Origin: Dasyornis broadbenti
Lineage: Eukaryota > Chordata > Aves > Passeriformes > Dasyornithidae
NCBI GenBank assembly: GCA_013397935.1
Contig: VZRN01004187.1
Coordinates: 277,410 to 341,409, forward strand
DNA: 64,000 bases
Reading direction: 5' to 3'
Below are positions 36,789-51,700 of this stretch, one piece after another (the first letter of the stretch is position 1; every line of letters begins with the position of its first letter). A program made the position numbers and the translations under genes. The notes beneath the pieces are model-generated. The model had not been told where the DNA came from and made no database searches. It was given only the letters and a program-made list of their open reading frames with translations.

Positions 36789-39700
36789 CTTGCATCAGGA
36801 ACAGAGCAGAAATGGAAAAGAAAATATTAGACGGAGGTTGACAAAGTTACCCAAGCTGTAAAATGAGATATTCCCAGTGCTATGGTGGAGGAGATGCTGG
36901 TACCTCCCTATGGACCAAGGCATGGGCAGGGACAGCTCCAAAGTCTGTGCTGCTCCCTTCCAGAGCTGGAGCAGAGATCCGGGGAATGGACACAGGAGGG
37001 AGCGTGGAGCAAGGGACAGTGTGGAATTGCACGTCATGAAATGTCTCTGCTCAGCACTGCCCTGTGCCTCTGTCACACAGTGAGCCCTGTGCCATTCATC
37101 ATGGAATGGTTTAGGTGAGAAGTGACCTTAAAGCCCATCCAGTGCCACCCCTGCCATGGCAGGGACACCTCCCACTACTCCAGACTGCTCCAAGCCCTGT
37201 CCAGCCTGGCCTTGGACACTTCCAGGCTGGATGTGCTGCAGAGGAGCTCCAGCACGGTGCCAATGGCACCCTGGGGCACGGGGCTGAGGGGCTGAAGCTG
37301 AGCCACCACAGACCCTTCCTGAGCAAGAACGTGGGGAATGTGGGGAACATGGGGAATGGGGGACTCTGGCCCCGCTCATGCAGCTGATCCAGGCTGGACT
37401 CTGCTCCCAGGCTCTGATGAAAATTAGAAAGGTTTAAGCATTGATATATCAAAGCCCTTGGTCACTGCCATCCTCCCACTGCCCCCACAGCAACTCCAGC
37501 AGCCCCACACTCCTGCATCCAGGAAACCGAGCCAAGGAGGACCATGCAAAGCCCGGGGTGGGCAGGCAGCTGTTCCATGCACAGGTGGGCACTCACAGCA
37601 TTCCCGGCACTGGCAGAGCCACACCATCACATGCACCTCGTTACACCTCAGAGTCATTAATTACCTTCTCCTGCAGCCCCCTCAAAACCTGTGAGCCCCG
37701 TGTGCCCTGTCCTCCTCAATTCCTACACGGAGCTGGGGCTCCTTTCGTTAACTCTTTGGCATCAGGATTTGGTACTGTCATTGTTCTGCACTGGAGATTT
37801 GCTGCTGCCAAGAGACTGCTGGGGAATTCTGCTGACACCCAGCAGCTCTGATTAATCCTTCCTTGCCAAGAAAGGAGATTTCCAGCTGCTGGTCACTGAT
37901 GGGGAGAGAGGCAGCAGAGAAATCCCATTTCCCACTTCAGTGGGCTCATTTCCTCAGTTCCACACAGTAGCTCCAGGCCTCGGAGCCGAACCCCGGCATG
38001 GGAAGGCAGACAGGGACCAGCCCCTCTGCCGAGCTTCTGGAGACTGGAGGGCCCTGCAGGAAATCCCTGCCAGAACCACCTGAAGGATTGGGAACAGCCT
38101 TGGGAGGTGCCACCCAGCTCTCACAGCCCCATCTCGCTGCTCATGGAATGATTATCCCACAGCAGCTCGCTGATGGGTGAGGGAAAAACCAACCAGAGGG
38201 ATTAAAACAATGATCTCTTTGTTGGAGCTCACCATTCCTAACATATGCTCGGGGTTTTTGTTGTTTTATCCTAGATAATGGTGCTCTGACACTGCTCTCG
38301 TCCGAGCTTTGGAAAGCTCTGAACAGCTCATCCTTCTATCCCGGTGGTCCCTGCTTTCCTTCAGAGATTAAAGAGACATTACAAAACAGGCTGGAAAAGG
38401 GATGTTGCTCATTTGAGGAAGGGGGGCTGAAAGTCACAAGCCCCACACCTACTCCTCATCCCGCATCTCAGATGCTCATTCAGTTTTGGTGATCCTGACC
38501 CTCCGCCAGCTCTGTGGCACGGGACTTCCAGTCCTAAAACAAGCAGCGGGTTTTCACCAACACCCTGCACAGCAATATTGGAATTGTCTGGCAACACATG
38601 GCCCTCTCCCAAAAATATGTGGAAAAAGGGAAAAGATCAAAACTAAATATAGAAAACTTGCAGGCCAGTCTCCTGTCAGTGAGCAGTACACACATGGACT
38701 GACTGTGAATGTTAGTCTGAGCCACATCCCAGTTAAGCTCCCAAAAGCCAAATCCTAAAAGCCTTTCTGTGAGGAGAGAAGCCTGTTCACACAGATCCAA
38801 ACCCCAACAGTTCGTGCTGGCCACCCCCAGCTTAGTTCTGGTGATTTCCAGGCAAGTGAGAAACAAAGAGGGAGAAGAGCTGAGTTAGTTGGGAGAAGTC
38901 ACCCAGGAAAAGCAGACGGACAATGGACAGAGGCTGCTGGAAATGCTCACCAGAGCTGATCAACTCGGTCAGTGTCCCTGCAGGGAGGGAGAGAGAGCTC
39001 AGGGGACAGGCAAAGGGAGCAAACATTGGCAACCAGGGAAGCTGGAAGGTTTTACCCTGCTCAAGGCCTTACATTGTGTGGTTCAACTCATTTCCACTGC
39101 CAGGGGAGGGCTGTAAATGTTTACTATGGAGATACTCGTGGTGTTGGTGGCACCAACAGCTGGGTCACTGCACACGTGGGAGCTGAAGGAACAAAGACCC
39201 TACAGGGAGATCTGAGCCAGACCTGAAACCCTGAGTCCATTTAACTCCTCATGGGGCTGGGGGTGACCTGTGTGTATCCAGGCTCTGGGAGTTGTCCTGA
39301 GCCCAGCCCTGGGGATACAAATTTGCATAAACACTGTGGGCATGGCNAATCAGATTCTCTTCATTCTTCCCTGGGTTTGATAACTTTACTAGACTAAATG
39401 GAGCAAAATAGAAACCAGACACAAATCAAAATTATGTTCGTAACTCTTTGCAACTTCAAAAAGCAGCAGAGCATCAAAATGTGGTAACTGAGATTTATTT
39501 AAATGATGGTTCCTGTAATAGTTTTTGCATGTTCAGAAACCAGGAATAGGAATTTATTTGAAACAGAACTCGTAACTGGAGATTCTCTGGCTTTAACTCG
39601 AGCATATCGAGCCATGTGGTCTCTGCCTCCTGCTCTTCATCAAGACCCTGCTGCTGCCTGAGCTGCTGCAGCCGCTGTGGCAACAGGTCTGGCACAGAAT

Positions 39701-42700
39701 AATCCAGAAAACCTTGACCTCACACAGGTACTCTGTTCAGATTCTGTAGGAGCAAGTTAATGAAAAGGGGAGAATGGTTAGAGAAGGAAAGGAGGAGGTT
39801 TATAACCAGCAATGGGAAGAAGATGCTATTCCTGTATTTCATGTAATCCATATGTTGAATTTCTGAATGCTAGGAGGACAAAGCTCTATTTTGTATAAAT
39901 CTAAACAGCTGCCTCCAAATCCAGTGTGAGGAAAGAAAGATGGGATCTGTTTTGGCTGGAGTGGAGCAGATACCAAATGCGGCTTTTAAATATCTCCCTG
40001 CGTGAACTGACCTGAGCAGAGGAACTGCTCTGTTCCTTCACAGCCATCCCTGCTCCAACACCGGCTCTGAGCCCATCCCTGAGCCAGGGGCTGTCCAAGG
40101 AAAGCCCTCTGTGGTGCGCAGGGAGCAGGAGCAGTGTCCCAGCTGCCCACTCCCAGTTACCTGCAGTGGTGTTTCCGACTGGCGAGCCAGAAGGCGCTGT
40201 CGCAGCCGTAGCAGTGCGCGGCCAGGTGATCCGGGAGCCACCGCGTCACCTGTGGGGAGAGCCACCAGCATCAGGGACAGGGCAGTGGGAACAAACTCCT
40301 GAGCTGATCCCCCCTTCCCCAGCTCCCAGAGGTTGTGAAGCAGAGGGCTCATAGGCACAGGTACTCGTATGTCAGGTGTGAGACGAGTGCAATGCGAGGA
40401 AGAGACTTCCCAAGAAGTGGCACACGACCAAAGGCTGGAGGATAATTTGAATTAGGATTATCCCAGAATGAGCAATTTACAGGGATTCAGTCTGTACCTC
40501 TGTATCCTGTTTATCCACCTGTTCCCAGCTGGCTTCAGAGAAAATCTCTGTGCTGCAGCGAGACAAGCAGTTCTGATCCAGATTGCTTTCCGAGTCGGGA
40601 ATAGACGTCTGTTGGCAAACAAACACAGCTGAACGGAACCCCCCAGATCCCTGTTCCACACAAATAAAACCCAGAAACCCCAACAGGGCAGGGCTGGACC
40701 CTCTGGTGATGGGATGATGTGAGGTAGAGTGGATTTAGAATCCAGTTTCTGCTGCAAAGTTCTGGGAAGGCTTTGGGTGATTATCCAAAACCTGCTCCCT
40801 GGGGCTCCAATTCTAGGGTCCTGATTCCTTTCCAAGTTTGTTTCACTTTCAAAACTATAATTAGTAATACAGGTATCCTTGTGTTGGCAAAGATTTGGGG
40901 AAACACAAGTCAAATTGCATATGGGAAACTCAGAATTTGAGCCATGTATATTCTATTTATAGGTTTGGGGGAATAATGCTTCCTTAATATAGTCTATCCA
41001 GTAGAGGTGGATTTTAACTCACTTAAAGCTCAGCCAGCCCTTAAAATACATGAAAATAGCAAGAAATCTTGGGTTAATGTTATTTTTGTGCCTGGGGAAT
41101 GGATATTCCTGGAGTTCCAGAAGAAAACCTGCAACTCCCAAGCTGAGGCACAAACAGAAGGTAGAGATCAGTCCTTAAAAATGGGGAATTTTCTGGAGAC
41201 ACTGCCAGCCCTACACTGCAGCTTCTGAAGACTCTTTAAAAAATGGGAGCAGAATCAATTAAGGCAAAGCACCCAATTTCTCCAAGGAATTCAAGCTTTT
41301 AGCAGTGACACTGAGCCCAATGAGCACCTTGTGCTGCATCTCCAATGGGAAGAGCCAAGAAGGCTCCAAAGATTTTTCACAACAAACGTACCTGGGACTA
41401 TTCAGCACCTCTGCCACTTCTAAACAGTGAATTCAACAAACAGAAGTTGGGAACCTCCTATAAATATTTTTCTTCAATTTTGCAGGCATATAAACCACGT
41501 AGGAAAAGGAAATTTCCGATGAGTGTTGCGTCAGCCTCAGGAATTACAAGCAAGTGCTCAAACCCACAGGAAGGCACAATTCTCTACAGAAGTCTCTACT
41601 TCTACAACTTTAGAAACTTCCAAATAAAAGCGCGAACAGTTGAAAAGCACCCTTAAAACTCTTAATTTGTTGAGAAAAAAACCCCTTGTTGAAATACAGC
41701 TGCCACAAAAGCTCAGGTAATTTATTCCATTTAATTCAGAATTACAGAAATTTATTCCAGTCACTGAGCTTGGAGCATCTGGAAGGGACGGTGTGACCCT
41801 GATGGGTTTGAGCTCACAGAGCTGCCACTGCAGCTGGGACCTGCAGAGAACCAAGGCATCATCCTATGCTGCTGTCCCAAAAATGGCACAGGAAAAGATC
41901 TTTGCCCTACATGACAGCAGCAGTAAACCAGGGGTCTGCTTGGTTTTACTGAGGTTTGGTAAACCAGGGGTCTGCTTGGTTTTACTGAGGTTTGGTAAAC
42001 CAGGGGTCTGCTTGGTTTTACTGAGGTTTGGTAAACCAGGGGTCTCTTGGTTTTACTGAGGCCAGGGAAGGTGTTTCGGTATGGCCAGGGTGTGTGAGCT
42101 GCTGTGCAACACCCATCTCGAAATAAACCTTTCTGCTCAAGCACAAGTTCAGTGACAGTATCAGTCATCATTATCTGCCATTATCAGGTATTCAGGCAGT
42201 GTGTGCTCTCTTCAGGATGACCTGGAAAGGTCTGCAAGAGCCCAAAAGTCACACCCTGAGCCGTGAGCTGAGGGCACGGCGAGCTCAGCACTCGGCCCGG
42301 TGATGATCACTCACCACTTCGTCTCCGTAGTCGCCGTTGAGCCGCAGGGAGCTGTTGAGGATCTGGCTCTCCAGGCGGCTCCTCAGCTCCTGCACCTGCT
42401 TCTTGAGGGTCTCCACCTCCTGCTGATGGCCTGTCTCGATCTGGCGCAGGCGCTGCTGGATGACGTCGCTGTAGACAGGCATCCCGTCATCGTCCAGGTG
42501 GCTGCGAGCCGGCTGGTCGGGGCTGCCGGCCACCGGCTGCTTCCCCAGCTGGCTGAACATCCATTTCTGGTGGAGGTTCCTCAGGTGGAGCTGAGCAGAG
42601 CTGCAGCTGGCAGCCGACACCTGCCGGCTCAGCGAGGCCTTGATCCGCCCATCCTCGCCATTGACGCAGTGTCCGTTGGTGGCGGGGAACTTGGGCGCCG

Positions 42701-45700
42701 TGAATGCCGCGGGTTTCTCCGCCAGTTTGTTCTCCGGCTCCGGCTCCCCGTTACACACCACCTCATCTTTGCGGTCTGCTAAAGGCAAGGCACAAGGGGA
42801 AGGCATCGGGAGGTGTGTGGTGCTGCTACCAGGAGTCCTACGCGCTCCTGATCCCAGTTTTTGGAGCTCTATCATGCACTCCCCCTCCGGCCTGTTCTCC
42901 AGAGTTCGGGACAGCTCGTCAGCGCTGTTGGCGAAGGGGTGAGGTCTGTGGCACGGAGCCCTGGGCAGGAGCTCGGGCTTTGCTTCGGTCTCCGTTAAGG
43001 TTTCTGTGGAGCTTTCGATGTTCGATGTCCTTGCCTCCGGCAGGGCTGTCAGGGGCAAGGCAAGGCCAGCCTGGGCCATGCCATCCAGGCTCTCCGCTTC
43101 TCCTTCACCTTTCCCAACACCTTCTTCCTCTGTGTTGTCTGGAGCATCTCTGTTCCCAGAGCCCTCGGAAGGAACGGCTGGCAATCCTCTCCCCTGAGGT
43201 ACTTTCTGGAGAGCGCTGCTGGGGTCGCTGTGCTCGTCCTGTTCTCCTCTGAGCTCCGAAGCACCATGTGAGGCCGGGTGTGGGTTGGGTGAGGGATTGT
43301 TCGCTACGATACCTGTATCCGCCTCGGCCTTTTCCCCACACAGATTGTCAGCTCTCTTCTCCTTATCCAGGCCAACCTCATCCCCTTTCCCTGCTGTCTC
43401 CAGGCCAGCCCTCAAGTGCTCCTCCAGCCCAACATCATCTTTAGTGGCCTCCTGCAGAATGTTCTCCATCTGTCCCTCTGCCACCCCGGCTGCCACAGAG
43501 AGCTCTGCCCCCAGGGGGGCCCTGCCCTGCCTGCCCAGCCCGTCCCCCTCGAAGGGGTCGTCCCCAGCGGGGCCCAGGCTGCTGAGCTCCAGGGAGCGGC
43601 GGTGCTCCTGCCACTTCTCGTTGAGGCTGGGGTCGCTGCTCCGGCGGTTGGTTGTAGGCACGCTGCTGTCACAGGCTGTTGTCAGATTGTCAAAGGATCT
43701 TGTCTTTGGTAACCTGCAAAGAGACAAACAATCCCGGCCCCAAGTCAGAGGATGTTCTTACAAATACTGAGCTACTGTGGTTTAAAACCAGCCCCCCAAA
43801 TAGGACAGTAACAATCTGCCAACTAATGGACTAGTAGGAAGCATTATCCAGGAGCACGTTCCGACCATCTGTAGTGCAGAGCTGCTTTGTTTGCCATCAG
43901 GAAAATATGTTCAACCAGACTTCAAACATTCTCAGATTAATCCCTTTACCAGTGAGCCCAAATGCTTACAGGCTGGTCACACCTCCTAATTAACATGTGC
44001 TCAGAGTCATTGTACAAAAAAACAGAAGAAATGGTTATGCAACACTGAAAAAGAAATTCAAGATAACCAAAGGAAAGCTTATATCCCACAAGCACAGAAG
44101 GAATACTCCATGGCTATGTGACACCCAGAGCTTAACTCTATTTGCCCAGCTTCTCTCTGCCATGCTGTCATCCCTGAAATGTGACAGCCTCCAAACCCAA
44201 TCCACAGACAGGCTGCGCTTGGGCAGCTCAGTCCCACAGTCCCACCAACACACCCGGGAGAAATCGCGCCCTCCCACCACAACCAGTCTCCTTTTATATC
44301 CCCCAGTATTCTCTGTTGATCTTACTTTACAGGACGGGATTTCTGGGCTCTAGGCTCACCTGCCCAGAGGCTGCTCTTCGGGGCTAGAGCCTGGCACAGG
44401 GTACGGGGCACAGGTGTCGTCGGCGGGCGTGGAGGGCGAGGAGCAGGGCAGGTAAACAGCGCTCCAGAGCATCAGGTTCCGCACATGGCACACGGGATAC
44501 AGCACCTGCCAGGGGGAACACATGGGAAGGGTCAGCTGCTGGCTCCCAGCAGGAGCAGTTCAGCTCTCAGGGTGGCTGTTCACTGGGTAGGTCTCAGCTG
44601 GGACACGTCCAAGCCCATGCCAAGGGCCAGTGGCAACATTTCATCAGCCACACTCAAGTCTAGAGTGACCTTTTCTGTCAAAGAGAGAACAATGCCAACC
44701 TTCAGCTCCTCTTGAATGAATTCCTGCAATGAACGCTCTGTGAATCTACACCTTCCCAGCTCATGGAGTTGAGTGGCTCACTGTGAGAGCTGAGGCTCCC
44801 TTGTGTGTTGTGTTACACTGTGCCCGAGGGAGCTGAACTCATTCCATGGACCCCAATCCATCACAGCCCACCCTGGCTCCAGTGGAGGCACTCAGGGCAC
44901 ATATTCAGTACACGCCTCTGAGGAGGCAGCTTGCACTTAAAGAAATTCCTTGACTGTGGAATGCTTTCTGCTTCACTTCAAAAACACCTGGGCTTGCTCT
45001 AGCAATCGCATTCTTCTCTAAGCAACTTTCCCATGGAAAAGCAATGGCAGAGGAACAGCCAGTTCACCAGACAGGCACTGCCCAGGCTCCCCAGGGAATG
45101 GGCATGGCTCCAAGGCTGCCAGAGCTCCAGGAGTGTTTGGACAATGCACTCAGGGACAGGGATTGTTGGAGTGTCTCTGCAGGGCCATGGGCTGGACTGA
45201 CGATCCTGGTGGGTCCCTTCCTAAATGGGGATATTCTGTGATTCTCTGAACAGCCAGCTTCCCTGGCACTGAGCAGGGGAAGGGCTGAGGGGTGGCTGCT
45301 GCTCTTTAACAACTCTGGCTGTAGAAGAGACGTGGCTGCAGCCCTTTTAAAGCCGAAGTAAAACCACAAAAAGATGAACCCAAGACAGGAAATAACCCAA
45401 ACTTCCACGTGCAGAAGAAATGTCCTTGTTAGTATTTCCTGTGAACAAGGGCCAAGCAGGATAGGGCACAGAAGGGCTGCCCAAGGACAGACCTGTCCAC
45501 ACAGCCACTGTAAGAGCCTCCTGGCATTTTCAGGGAAATTTAGGTGCATCCATAGCTTCATATCCCCCCAGGCTGTGTCTGTTTTGCCTCACACACTCTG
45601 CCCCTGCCTGTCAGGTGGGAAGGGAACAAGGGCTTGTTGCAGTGACAGCCCAGAGCCAGGGCACACACAGCCAAAGAGGCTCAGAGGACCAGAAAATTCA

Positions 45701-48700
45701 TCTTTTTACAGCTACTGTAGGCATAGAACTCCTTCCTACTTAGCCAGGGTTTAATTTCGCTCTAAGAAACAACTGAAAGCCACATCTGTCACATGCAAAC
45801 CCACTGCACAGTCCTTACAGTTCAGTTCATGACATCTGACACTTTCATAAATAAAAAGGGTTTAAAAAACTATACAAGTCCTTGCAGTCCTAACCATGAT
45901 GTCATTTGGTTTTTGCTCTCTGGCCCATGCTCTGCACTCCTCGATGCCCCATGTGACCCCGTATCAAACACACAACTGAGCCCCTTCCCAGGACTTTCAG
46001 TGAGCTCCTACCATGAAGGAGCCAAACTGAAAACCTGAAGGTATCAAGAGAAACAAAGATACACTAAATAATCTGAGCCACCTTTTCTGTTCAGATTTAA
46101 GATCAATTTAGACACACTGTCTAGGTTTGCCAGCAATTTTGTGTCACTCCTCTGTCACAGCTTAGTTCTCTAGAGAGGTCTATTTATCAAACACTGAAAT
46201 GTTTTCTGTTACAAAAAATAAAATATTTAGTTACAGAAAGCACATTTCCAGCATGGAGAAATTTCTGAGGTGGCATTTGACATTCCTCAAATATCAGCAA
46301 AATTCACACAAGACTTCAAACCTCAGCCTGAGCTCAGTGTTGTAAGGTGAATGTCAGGGAGAACTGAGCTGATCTGGAATCAGCTCTCTGTTCATGGTGA
46401 CAGTTCAGAGAACCAGAGAAGGGTTTGGGCTGGAAGGGACCTTAAACCCCATCCAGTGCCACCCCTGCCATGGGCAGGGACACCTTCCACTGTCCCAGGC
46501 TGCTCCAAGCCCTGTCCAACCTGGCTTTGGACACTTCCAGGGATCCAGGGGCAGCCACAGCACCTCAGCTGTGCTTGAACCCCAGGTCACTATGTCACTA
46601 CAGTTGGGGTTTTTCTCGGGGGACACTCCCCTTCAGGGGATGCTGTTTGGGGGAGCCCCCAGGGCTCTCCCACAGGAGGGGATTGGGATACATACAGATT
46701 CCGACTGGGAGGAGTAGAGCAGGTTTTTGAAGGCTTTGTTTGCTGCCCGCAGCAAAGACCAGACGGAGCAAGTCCGTTCCTGAGTGTGCTTCTCTCCTCT
46801 CTCTTTCGCATTGTTGCACAGGAATGTTCCAAAGAGGCAGGAGTAGGTGTGCTGCACCAACTTCACCTGCAGAGCCACACACACGTGTCAGCTGGCACAA
46901 GGGATCGGCCTCACCCTTCCTTGGCAGCGCCAAACCCCTCCCCAGGGCTGCCACACCAATCCACAGCATTTTTTGCATACTTCCCTACAAACCAATTGCA
47001 AAGGAATGCAAGGGGAGCAGAATCTTTTAAAATCATAACTGAAGAAATTCAGGAAAAAAATGTAACATAGAAAGACAAAATATTTGTTCATAATCAAGTC
47101 ATGTTGATACAAACTCACTGCCCTGCAGGCCAGGCAAAGCAGAATCATGATCCTTCTGCTACAGAACATTCATGCAGCACAGAAATGCTGATCATTAATC
47201 ACTCCATGCTGTGGGCCCAGCCTAACAAATGCCAGCTTAACTTCAGGCATATCAATAACTTCCTTGGGACTATTCAGATGCTCAGATGAAGACAAGTAGT
47301 TCAATTCTGTAATAAATTAGGGGCTCACTCTACAGAGGCCAGCACAGCACGGGTATGTTCTCTCCCAGCCCGTGGAGATTAGCAGTGTGCTGTGAAGCCA
47401 GTTACTACCTGCTGTATCTCATTTCACAACTGAGCTACTTGGGGACTGTACATGGATTCAGTTACATGGCTGAGCTGGCAAGTGGTAATTCCAGTCAGCC
47501 ACAATCACAGCAATGTGCCTGAAATCTCTTAGTGGATCAGGCACTTCATAAAAACTTTTACTCTTCAGATTACTGGTCCTGCAGTCCATGACTGCCACTT
47601 CCCCAGACACCTGAGAACTGACTGGGACCATCCTGGGTGAATTCCTAATAGGAATGCTGTCTGCTTCCAAAGAAGGTAGGCACAGCTCCTATATCCTACA
47701 CATTTTCAGCAAAGAGACTGAAAAAAAATGAATGAAGCAGGTTGTTTTTAGAGGAGGAGTATTCAAGCCAAAACAAGATCAAAGCAGGGAGGAGTTTGTA
47801 TTGCCAGTAAAGAGGATTTTTTTCATGCTGTGTGGATGTTTTACACCTCTTAAGTGAGACTATTCAATTAATATAATTTATTTCTTTAAAGTCTAAAAGA
47901 AGTCCTTAAGGACGTGTTTTAAGAGTGAGCATGGAGTATACAAGAGTTTTTGTCCCTTTATCAGGTGCCAGCATATATAGAATACATAGAATACACTAAT
48001 ATATAGATATAGAACAATGGATTGGTTTGTGTTGGAAGGGACCTTAAAGCCCATCTCATTCCACATCCCATCCCCTGCCATGGCAGGGACACCTTCCACT
48101 ACCCCAGGCTGCTCCAAGCCCTGTCCAACGTGGCCTTGGACACTTCCAGAATGTCACAGCAAAGTGGGAAAACCCACCCCCTCTGCCCCAGGCCCTCCAG
48201 CAGTGTTTAGCAGCACTCCATAAACCAGGAACCTCTCAACTCACAAGGAATGCTTCATTAAACTCGAAGGAGCAGGGGAACTGCCTCTGGAGCTGATGGA
48301 CACAGTCCAGCCACTGCAAGAACACCGGGCAGCGCTCGTTGAGGTCGTCCGAATTCTCCCCGTGGCCACAGCGATCTGCAAACTTGTGGCCAAAATCCAG
48401 CCACTCTGTCTCCACCAGCACCTGGAAACCCTGCAGGAAGTAAAGGACAGCTGAAGGATTCCTGTTTTACTTTAGTTCAGTTTTCTGAGATGGTCTGAGA
48501 CTTGTGGGAATTGCTGTGTCCTCTCTCCTATTTCCCCTCAGCACTGGGCTCATTACTTCTCTTTACTGCCTTCCCTGATGCCTCTGTGCTCTGCAGTGAA
48601 ATTAGGACTGATAAAGATTCCCAACCTACACGAACAGGAAAGGGAATAAGGCAGGTTAAATCCTCAGTGACTGGCAGGGAGGATCCTGATATGAGCCCTA

Positions 48701-51700
48701 TCTCATCCAGGGACACACATGCGGGAACTTCATACTGCCAAAGCTTCTGGATCATGGTATCCAGTATTTGGACAAGTTATTTGAAAACTTTCCTTGCAAA
48801 TGATGGTCAGATCCATCTGTCAGGAAAGAAAACCATCCATCCACAACAGGACATCCAAGCTCAGGGAGAGCAGGTGCTTGTCTGTGTGTACACCAGTCAC
48901 AAGGTTGATTAAAGGTTCACTTGACTGATTTTTCATGAAAAGGGCAAAAAACATTCCCAAACAGTGCCTGGGTAAGCAGCTGAATGTCACACCTTGTCTC
49001 ACAGAACTGGTAATCCATCACAGGGCAGGGAAGGTTTTGGTTCTTAGTGGAAAGAAAAATTGTAGAGAATGTTTACTGAGGCAAAGGCTGTAATTAGAGC
49101 CAAAATAATAGCTGTGATTAGAGCCAAAATAATGGCTGGCAGCTGAGCAGCTTTCAATCTGACAGTGCTGAAGACTCATTTTCCTCAATGTTTCTGATGC
49201 TGGCAGAGACAGCTACAGTTGATGGTTTGCTCTGGGTGTCAGGGAAGGCACAGGGTGTGCACAGCATAACTCTGCTCTCCAAGCACGAAGGACAGCACCC
49301 GGAGCACATCCTGTGCCCAGGCCAGAGCAGCATGTTTTGCCTGATGGATGCCAACTTCTAGAATCCATGTGGAAAAGGATCCAGGAAGTTTTCACACTTC
49401 CATCCAAAAGGCTTTGCTGCAGTTCCAGCTTCTGGTCCTTGTGTGTGTGAGGCTCTAAGCAGCAGCTCACAGCAGTGTTCAGACATGGAGTTCTGTTCTG
49501 GACAACAAAGGCATCTTGCCCGTGGGCTGGCAGATGGAACTCAGCCAGCACACATCCCACAGGGCTGAAAAGTGATGGAAGGGTGAAAAAATCAGGAAAA
49601 ATGTAACTGACAGTGGGCAACGAAAATGTGCAACTGGAAAACCATGCAGTTGGGAAATCCAGCAAAGAGGAAGCTCAGGATCAGTGCTTGGCTGAGAACC
49701 TGCAGGGCTGCAGCAGAAGCTGCAATTGCAGCACACTGTGTTCCATATTCCTAAACTAAACATGTAGAAGCACAGACCATGACTGCAGGTACAGCAGAGG
49801 GAACACAATCTTCTCCTGAGTTACAGATGTACCTACACCTGTGTATAAGTACACAGCTGGAAAACTCCTGCCAGCTTCAGTGCCTTCGCAGTGGAGAAAC
49901 CTGAAATAATTCCCAGACAGACTCCCTTTCAAGTTCCCAGTCACTCCCAGCTACTTTACCCACCTCTGTGGTCCTGTAGTAGGGGTCCAGCAGGAGTTTG
50001 GCCAGGGCCACAATCTGCGGGGTGCGGTCCCAGCCGTCGGAGCAATGAACCAGCACCGGCCGCTGGTCCCGGTCCACAGCGTGCACCACGAGCAGCGCGG
50101 ATTTCAGGAGCACTGACAGGTGCTGCAGCCACTTGGTGCTCTCCAGAGCTGACAGCCAACTAGAGGGAAACAAGGGAAGACAGTTTTTGCTCTTTTAAAA
50201 TGCTTTCAGGTTCGGATGTCTGAGTTTATCATGGCAAAGCTCCTGGTTTAATACGCTGTGAGTGTCACTCTGAAGTATTTCTCATTTGTGTCTTGTTAAC
50301 GCCTTCCCAGAGGTGGAAGGAGCAAAACCGCAGAGCCAGCCCAAGGAACTGCCAGACTCTGGGATGAGCTGAAGGTTTGGATCTACTCTGAAACCATGGA
50401 AAGCTTTAGCTGCAAATTCCAAACAGGGAAGTGGGAGGGAAAACAGGACTGGGGTGACTCCAAGGAGGATCCAATCTCAAAAGCTCCCAAGATGAGGGGC
50501 CATTACAGGGTAGTTACCCCACAGCACTGGAGGGTTATGAAACATTCTCCTGAAATGACACTACAAATGAGTGAAGTACACGCAACACCACCAGAATTTT
50601 CCAAAGGAGAGCCAATGGTGAGGATTAAAGAGCTGGGAATAGCAGGTCAGCCTAAGTGTGAGTGCTCAGAGGCTCACCAGAAGAAATAACATTCTGGTAT
50701 CGATATTCAAGGTTACACTGTAATTTCAGAACCAATTTTCTAGGTTCACTTCAATCACAATAAACCAACGACTTCCATGAAAATGGAAAGACATAGGTTA
50801 GCATTATTACCAAGGGAAAATCCACTGAATTTCAATTTACAAATCATCAGTAGAAGAATGTGGCTGCAGAAACCACAGGCCCAAACCCCCAAACTTCCAC
50901 TTACTTTCCTGGATCTGGCATTTGTGTGCAGAGCAGACGCAGTGACTGGAAGCTCTTCCGGATGGAATGGATGTTTGCCATCCCCATGAACACCACTTCA
51001 CAGTTTGGGTAATATTCTGCAGGGGGAGAGCAAGACATAGGGAAGAAACTAATAACTACCTTTCTAAAAGAAACTTTTTTTCATAAAAACAAACCCCTGT
51101 TGCTGTGGACAGATGAAATAATCTGTTTACAAAGACTCTGTAAGTCCTTGGAGCTCACTGGGTACTCCAGACATGACTCCACAGCCCAGCAAAACAGGAA
51201 GCATTGAACAAAGTCCTGCTGTATTTATTTGCAGTGTTTCACACCAGGTTACAAAAAGCAGAGTGCAATCCCATGGGAATAGGGATATTCCTATGCTCCA
51301 GGTGCCAAAATGTTTGTAAAAACACTGAGAGGGATCAAAAGATGCAAAGCATAAATAATATTTAACCAATAATTTACGGATGTAATGTTACGGATTCCTT
51401 TTCTAAGCGCTCAAAACGGCTGAAAGGTTACTTCATCCACGGCTTTCTTCTGAGAGGAATTGTATGAGGAAGCATCATATGTGTAAGACATACTGGGAGC
51501 TCAGAAAACAGAAGATGCATGGAATTACTTTGGATGTGCTCAAGCTACACTGGAGGCCTGGACAGACAGGGCCAGTGCTCAGGGGGCGCCTGAAGAGAGC
51601 CAGAAAATACCAGTTCAGTCATTTTTCTTATAATGTCGTTTTCCCTGTGCTGTGACACTTCTGTCTGCACAAGAATGATGACACAATAACTAAAATGACC

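Noticed and set aside
41761..42171. 136-codon minus frame with a repeated 12-residue unit
   Set aside because: It is only the 36-bp minisatellite translated; intronic in MTMR4.
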